Source of the DNA: Verrucomicrobia subdivision 6 bacterium
GTDB taxonomy: Bacteria; Verrucomicrobiota; Verrucomicrobiia; Methylacidiphilales; Verrucolacustridaceae
DNA: 32,636 nt
Direction of reading: 5' to 3'
Assembly: GCA_945866245.1 (NCBI GenBank)
Contig: CAMBGW010000003.1
Span: 1 to 32,636 of the forward strand
How positions within the stretch are numbered: position 1 is the first letter of the stretch; each line of letters starts with the position of its first letter. A program made the position numbers and the translations under genes. The notes beneath the pieces were generated by a model. The model was not told the origin of the DNA. It worked only from the letters and a program-made list of their open reading frames with translations, and did not search any database. Below, one piece after another: positions 27,758 through 32,636 of this stretch.

Positions 27758-28897
27758 CTAGTTGGCTGGGATGATTTCGATCTTCCCAATGTCACTTACG
27801 CCCGCCCCGACTAGGGCAGCACCTTCGAGGTGGGGTACTTTTCCGATTTTCGGGATGGGAGGGATTCCAACTCCCGGGTTGAGCCGCATCTTTTCAAATC
27901 GGGCGAGGGCGAGGACATCGAGCGCGACGGGATCGGTCGAGGCGAGAAGAAGGCCTGGGGTGCAAGAGTAGTTGGCATCGAAATCTTTGCCCCCGGCAAA
28001 TTTGAGGATCAGACCGTCTGAGATATGGAGAACGGTTTTGGGTTTGAGGAGGGGATCGCTCATCAAAATTTCCCCCACGGTGGTATCCTGCTCGGCGTTG
28101 GGCTTTAAAAGGCGACGAGCATTGTCGACGCTGCCGAAGGCGAGAGAGGCACAGCAACCGTAGATACCGATATCTGGGTCGCTGGTCATGGAGCCTAAGT
28201 TGACGACTTTAACCTCTTTAGGGGTGATCAGCTTGGTGAAGTAGGACCAGTAGGGAATTTTGTCTGCGGCGGATCCACTGCCGCCTGAGCTGAGGGGCAG
28301 GCCGTCCATGAGGGAGGGTTGAAACTTTAGGTCGCCATAAATGAGTTGGCCCATGGTGGGGTTGAAGTAGGGGGTGGAGTCTGGGTCGAAGCCAAGTCCT
28401 GGAACATCGGAGGCGGCGGAGGCGATGACGGCGCGAACTTGGATTTTTCCAGGTGATTGTCGTACCGGGTAGCCGGATTTGGTCATGTCGACTTCGCGTT
28501 TATCCCAGAGGGTGATCTTGTCGGGTTGAACTCCTGCAGCGATGAGGCTAGCGGTGACCGCATCGGCCAGCTCGCGTCGGGTCCCTGTCCGAGGATCTCC
28601 CCGGGCGATGACTTTAACGGCTACGGTATCATCTGGGTTAATTCCAAGGTCTTTCCACGATTCGTTCGAGGTAGGTTTTCCGGTGAGGGTGGTGAGGAGA
28701 GAGTTGAGAGCGGTTTTGATCCGGTCCGGTTTAGGATCGAAGTTGGTCAGGAGGGAGGGGTCCTCGATCATGACGACGCGGGATTTTGGGGAGTCGGCTG
28801 AAAAAAGTTGTGTATGGGAAAGGGTGAAGAGGCATAGGAAAAGGAGGAGAAGGCCGGGGCAGGTAGTGGGTCGCGTGGAGCAGAGGAGTGAGGACAT
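27758..28897 (-). CDS. DUF362 domain-containing protein with predicted signal peptide
   Basis: N-terminal LLLLFLCLFTLSHTQLFSA signal-like region; DTVAVKVIARGDPRTGTRRELADAVTASLIAAGVQPDKITLWDKREVDMTKSGYPV resembles DUF362 proteins. Confidence 0.7.
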   Translation of the reverse strand: MSSLLCSTRPTTCPGLLLLFLCLFTLSHTQLFSADSPKSRVVMIEDPSLLTNFDPKPDRIKTALNSLLTTLTGKPTSNESWKDLGINPDDTVAVKVIARGDPRTGTRRELADAVTASLIAAGVQPDKITLWDKREVDMTKSGYPVRQSPGKIQVRAVIASAASDVPGLGFDPDSTPYFNPTMGQLIYGDLKFQPSLMDGLPLSSGGSGSAADKIPYWSYFTKLITPKEVKVVNLGSMTSDPDIGIYGCCASLAFGSVDNARRLLKPNAEQDTTVGEILMSDPLLKPKTVLHISDGLILKFAGGKDFDANYSCTPGLLLASTDPVALDVLALARFEKMRLNPGVGIPPIPKIGKVPHLEGAALVGAGVSDIGKIEIIPAN

Positions 28898-28985
28898 GGA
28901 GTTATTAAGATGCAGGAAAGAGGGGAGTTGAGCAACTAGGGGGAAAGGCTTGCGGGCTGGCGGGGGCGAGAGAGAACGGAGTGAT

Positions 28986-30848
28986 ATGGGGTTCTCTGCA
29001 GAAGCGATAGAAAGGGTAAGAAGGGCGAGCGATCTGGTGGAGGTGGCTGGGTCTGTGGTTCAACTCAAAAGGGTGGGGTCGAACTTTCGGGGTTTAAGTC
29101 CGTTTAAAAAGGAGAAGACGCCCTCGTTTTATGTTCACCCGGACAAACAATTCTTTAAGTGTTTTAGCACGGGAACGGGAGGGGACGTATTTCGCTTTTT
29201 AATGATGACGGAGGGGCTGGATTTTCCTGCCGCGGTCAGGAGATTGGCGGAGCGAGCGGGAGTCCATTTGGAGGAGGAGCCGGGGGTGGGGGGCAAGGGC
29301 GGTGGGGATGGCGGTAGTGGGGCGGAGCGGGAGCGGTTGAGGCAGATCCACGCATCGTTGGCGCTTCACTGGCGAGATTTGTTAGCGAAAGATGAGTCGG
29401 CTGAGGGGGCGCGGAGTTATTTAAAAGAGAGGGAGATTCCTTTGGAGTGGATTGCTCGGTTTGGCTTGGGATATGCACCGGCGGCATGGACAGCAACGTT
29501 GGATTGGGGAAAGAAAAATGGGTTTTCGGAAGAGGAGATGATTGCTTCTGGGGTGGCGCTGCGTGCTCAGTCGGGTCGGGTATACGATCGTTTCCGCAAT
29601 CGGCTGATGTTTCCAATTTTGGATGAAGGGGGTCGGGTGATTGCTTTTAGCGGGCGGGTTTTGGCGGGGGCTGCGCCAGAGGAGCCAAAGTATGTCAATT
29701 CGCCTGAGACGATGATTTTTAAGAAGGGTCGAGTTTTGTTTGGGTTTGATCGGGCACGAAGGGCGATGGCGGAGGAGGGGCGGGCGATTGTTTGTGAAGG
29801 GCAGCTCGACGTATTGCGGGCGCAGGCGGCGGGGTTTCTGGAATCGGTGGCACCGTTGGGAACGGGATTTACGGAAGAGCATGCAAAGTTGATTGGTCGT
29901 TTTGCCAAGGAGATTGTCATCTGTCTGGATGCGGATGTGGCGGGAGATCGTGCCGCGGGGAGGTTGGGGGGGATCTTAGTGGAGGGAGGGCAAGGGTGGG
30001 GCGGGTTGGCCAAGGCGGAGTTAGGAGTGAAGGTAGTGCGATTGCCTTCAGGGGATGATCCAGATTCGTTGATTCGGCGAGGGGGTGCGGAGGCGTTTCG
30101 CGAAAAGCTGGATGCGGCGGTGGACTTCTTAGATTTTTATGTGGATTGGCAGACGCAGCAGGAGGGGGAGAGTCCCGCTGGCCGAAGAAGGGTGGTGGAG
30201 GCGGTGGCAAAGTTGCTGGGGATGGTGGAGAGCGCAGTGAGTCGGGCTGGGCTGGTGGCGCGCGCCTCCTCCCGGCTGGGGTTGGGAGAAAACCTTGTTA
30301 TGGATGAGGTGGAGAAGGCGCGTGGGGTAGCAGCAAAAATTGCCATACGTAGCGAGCGACAGGAGCCTCCAGGAATTCAGATCGAAAAACCGCTGGAGGT
30401 GCATCCTGTGATGAAGGAGCTTTTTCTTTTGGTTCTGGGGCAGCCATCGAAATTTCCTGAGGTGGAGCGGCGGGTGAACGAGTTGTGGCTCAAAAATCTG
30501 GGCGGGGAGGAGTTGTATATGAAGGTGCGGGATCTTTATCGAAACGACTTGTGGACGGGATTGGGGGATCTGTTGCCACAGTTAAAAGCGGTGGAGCAGG
30601 ATTTTTTGACTGGGCTAGAGTCTGGGGTTTGGGAGCGGTCGGAGGAGGAGGATTGGGATAAGGCTTTGGAAGGGCTGGGGGCGCGGCTGGAAGGAGACTA
30701 TTTGAGGAGGGAGGCAGAAAGATTGTCGGCCAAGTTGCGGGCGATGACGGCGGGAGATCCTGCTGCGGTGGAAGTCCTTCGCCAGCAGGGAGAACTGCTG
30801 AAGAAAAGGGCGCGTTTGACAGCAGGGCCTGCGAAAGCTAATGCTTAA
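28986..30848 (+). CDS. dnaG: DNA primase DnaG with degenerate zinc-binding motif
   Basis: FSAEAIERVRRASDLVEVAGSVVQLKRVGSNFRGLSPFKKEKTPSFYVHPDKQFFKCFSTGTGGDVFRFLMMTEG, YDRFRNRLMFPILDEGGRVIAFSGRVL, VCEGQLDVLRAQAAGF (TOPRIM), EIVICLDADVAGDRAA. Confidence 0.96.
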   Translation: MGFSAEAIERVRRASDLVEVAGSVVQLKRVGSNFRGLSPFKKEKTPSFYVHPDKQFFKCFSTGTGGDVFRFLMMTEGLDFPAAVRRLAERAGVHLEEEPGVGGKGGGDGGSGAERERLRQIHASLALHWRDLLAKDESAEGARSYLKEREIPLEWIARFGLGYAPAAWTATLDWGKKNGFSEEEMIASGVALRAQSGRVYDRFRNRLMFPILDEGGRVIAFSGRVLAGAAPEEPKYVNSPETMIFKKGRVLFGFDRARRAMAEEGRAIVCEGQLDVLRAQAAGFLESVAPLGTGFTEEHAKLIGRFAKEIVICLDADVAGDRAAGRLGGILVEGGQGWGGLAKAELGVKVVRLPSGDDPDSLIRRGGAEAFREKLDAAVDFLDFYVDWQTQQEGESPAGRRRVVEAVAKLLGMVESAVSRAGLVARASSRLGLGENLVMDEVEKARGVAAKIAIRSERQEPPGIQIEKPLEVHPVMKELFLLVLGQPSKFPEVERRVNELWLKNLGGEELYMKVRDLYRNDLWTGLGDLLPQLKAVEQDFLTGLESGVWERSEEEDWDKALEGLGARLEGDYLRREAERLSAKLRAMTAGDPAAVEVLRQQGELLKKRARLTAGPAKANA

Positions 30849-30894
30849 TGTTTACCCTAATGCCTAAAACGAAGATTTATCCCATAACAACCGA

Positions 30895-32636
30895 GTGAAA
30901 AAAGTAGCAAAAAGTAAGTCAATTAAGGCCCCCAAGTTGAGCGGTTCAAGGGGGAAAATTAAGGCGGCGGAGCCTTCGATCCCCTCTGAGGAGCCATCGG
31001 AGGCGGATTTAGCGGCGGCAGAGGTGGAGGCAAAAGAGGCCTTGAATGGTAATGGGGCGACTGGCACGGCAGAAAACCAAGGGCTTGGTATTTGGGCGCA
31101 AAGCCCTGAGAAACAAGAACGTTTGCGCGAGTTGATCAAGCTGGCGCGGGAGCAGGGGTATTTGACCTACGATGATTTGCACGAGGCTTTACCTGAAACG
31201 GTGACCAAGCCTGAGCAAGTGGAGGCCGTTCTCATCTTTTTAAGAAACTTCGAAATCGATGTTATCGAAGCCAGCGAAGTAGATCGGTATAAAAAACCTG
31301 CTCGGGAAGAGGATGGAAGTGAGGCGGTGGTCGCGGAAGAGAAGCCCGAAAAGCTGGATATTTTAGATGATCCAGTGCGAATGTATTTGCGCCAGATGGG
31401 GCAGGTGCCGCTTTTGACTAGGGAGCAAGAGGTAGAGATTTCCAAGCGAATCGAGGAGTCGGACATCGGCGCAGTGATTCATCTGCATAAATTCGGCTTC
31501 ATCGCGAAGGAGTATATTTCCCTTGGGGAAAAATTGCTAAATTCCCGCGAACGATTTGATCGTGTCATTCAGGACAAAAAGATCGAGGGTCGCGAAAAAT
31601 ACATGACCGCGTTAAAGACGCTGGTGAAGCAGTTGCACGGAGTGCATGAAAAATCTCACAAGGTCTATGCCCGAATGTTCGATGCGAAGTCGGCTCTCGC
31701 GAAAAGCCGAGTTCTAAAAGATTTAGGAAAGCAGCAGGAGGCAGCGGAAAAGCTTTTCATCAAATTCTTCTTTAAGCAAAAAGTTTTGGAGGAATTTATT
31801 GCGGTGGCGGATAACATTCATCGCCAACTGCAGGAAAAAACTGCGGAGCTGGAGTCGATTCATAAATCGAAATCGAGAAGTCGGCAGCAGGAGGGTCGGA
31901 AAAAGGCGCTGAAAGAGGAGATTGAGGAGATTGAGCACGGGGCCAGGCTCTCGCGGGACGAATTTTTTACCCATCACAGGGATCTGCGGGAGTGGGTGCG
32001 AAAGGCGATGCGAGCCAAGACAGAGATGGTGGAAGCCAATTTACGGTTAGTCATCTCGATCGCGAAAAAATACACCAACCGGGGGCTGTCGTTCTTGGAT
32101 CTGATTCAAGAGGGCAATATGGGTTTGATGAAAGCGGTGGAGAAGTTTGAGTATCGGCGGGGATATAAGTTTTCTACCTATGCGACATGGTGGATTCGGC
32201 AGGCGATTACCCGAAGCATTGCGGATCAGGCTCGGACGATTCGTATTCCCGTTCACATGATCGAAACGATCAACAAGCTGATGCGGGTGCAGAAGCAGTT
32301 GGTGCAGGAGTTTGGAAGGGAGCCGACCCCCGAGGAAGTTGCGGATGAAACCGGAATGCCGGTGGAGCGAGTTCGTGCGGTTTTGAAAATGGCTCAGCAG
32401 CCGATCTCCTTGCAGGCGCAGGTAGGAGATAGCGACGACACCACCTTCGGTGATTTTATTGAGGATAAGAGCGCGGAGAACCCGTCTGATATGACGGCGT
32501 ACTCCATGTTAAAAGAAAAGATTAAGGATGTGTTGGATAGTTTGACCGACCGGGAACGGGCGGTGCTAGAGCAGAGATTTGGGTTGGTCGACGGTTACTC
32601 AAGGACTCTGGAAGAGGTGGGGCGCCAGTTTAAGGT
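30895..32636 (+). CDS. rpoD: RNA polymerase primary sigma factor RpoD, 3' end truncated by window
   Basis: Read directly from GTG 30895: [14 protein letters not shown]...[32 protein letters not shown]...[81 protein letters not shown]...[16 protein letters not shown]. Absent from the ORF track because no stop lies in the window. Confidence 0.97.
   Translation, partial: MKKVAKSKSIKAPKLSGSRGKIKAAEPSIPSEEPSEADLAAAEVEAKEALNGNGATGTAENQGLGIWAQSPEKQERLRELIKLAREQGYLTYDDLHEALPETVTKPEQVEAVLIFLRNFEIDVIEASEVDRYKKPAREEDGSEAVVAEEKPEKLDILDDPVRMYLRQMGQVPLLTREQEVEISKRIEESDIGAVIHLHKFGFIAKEYISLGEKLLNSRERFDRVIQDKKIEGREKYMTALKTLVKQLHGVHEKSHKVYARMFDAKSALAKSRVLKDLGKQQEAAEKLFIKFFFKQKVLEEFIAVADNIHRQLQEKTAELESIHKSKSRSRQQEGRKKALKEEIEEIEHGARLSRDEFFTHHRDLREWVRKAMRAKTEMVEANLRLVISIAKKYTNRGLSFLDLIQEGNMGLMKAVEKFEYRRGYKFSTYATWWIRQAITRSIADQARTIRIPVHMIETINKLMRVQKQLVQEFGREPTPEEVADETGMPVERVRAVLKMAQQPISLQAQVGDSDDTTFGDFIEDKSAENPSDMTAYSMLKEKIKDVLDSLTDRERAVLEQRFGLVDGYSRTLEEVGRQFK

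Noticed and set aside
27746-27775. CCCAG...CTGGG hairpin between ndk and the DUF362 gene as a bidirectional terminator
   Set aside because: Only a 5-bp stem with no U-tract, and it overlaps the DUF362 stop codon; too weak to call.
1-32636. CRISPR arrays, tRNA/rRNA genes, insertion sequences, prophage or defence islands
   Set aside because: No spaced direct repeats, transposase/integrase motifs, or tRNA/rRNA signatures were recognised; nearly all sequence is accounted for by core genes. A tool-based scan (tRNAscan-SE, Infernal, ISfinder) would be decisive.

Overview
This 32.6-kb window looks like ordinary, densely packed bacterial core chromosome. It has moderately high G+C and a strong G-over-C bias on the + strand. 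From left to right I read: a partial trhO (-), a HEAT/THUMP-like RNA methyltransferase (-), cinA-recA, a small coiled-coil membrane protein, aroD (-), a stand-alone Lon substrate-binding-domain protein (-), a rod-shape run continuing into other functions (mreB-mreC-mreD-mrdA-rodA-rng-glnD-sensor kinase), a secreted TPR protein (-), an HNH endonuclease, a class-V aminotransferase, the rpmH-rnpA-yidD-yidC-jag cluster, an O-antigen-ligase-like TPR protein, ndk, a secreted DUF362 protein (-), dnaG and a 3'-truncated rpoD. Three genes absent from the ORF track were read directly from the sequence: partial trhO at 1-197 (-), rpmH at 22258-22431 (+) and rpoD at 30895-32636 (+). Gene content suggests a Verrucomicrobiota-like organism, but this is inference only. 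I saw no CRISPR array, transposase, prophage, rRNA or tRNA, and no obviously new multi-gene system. The items most worth a second look are the out-of-frame rpmH/rnpA overlap with an extended L34, a DnaG that has lost three of four zinc ligands, a 16-codon ORF bridging dnaG and rpoD, a HEAT-fused methyltransferase, and a 9-bp perfect inverted repeat upstream of the HNH gene.
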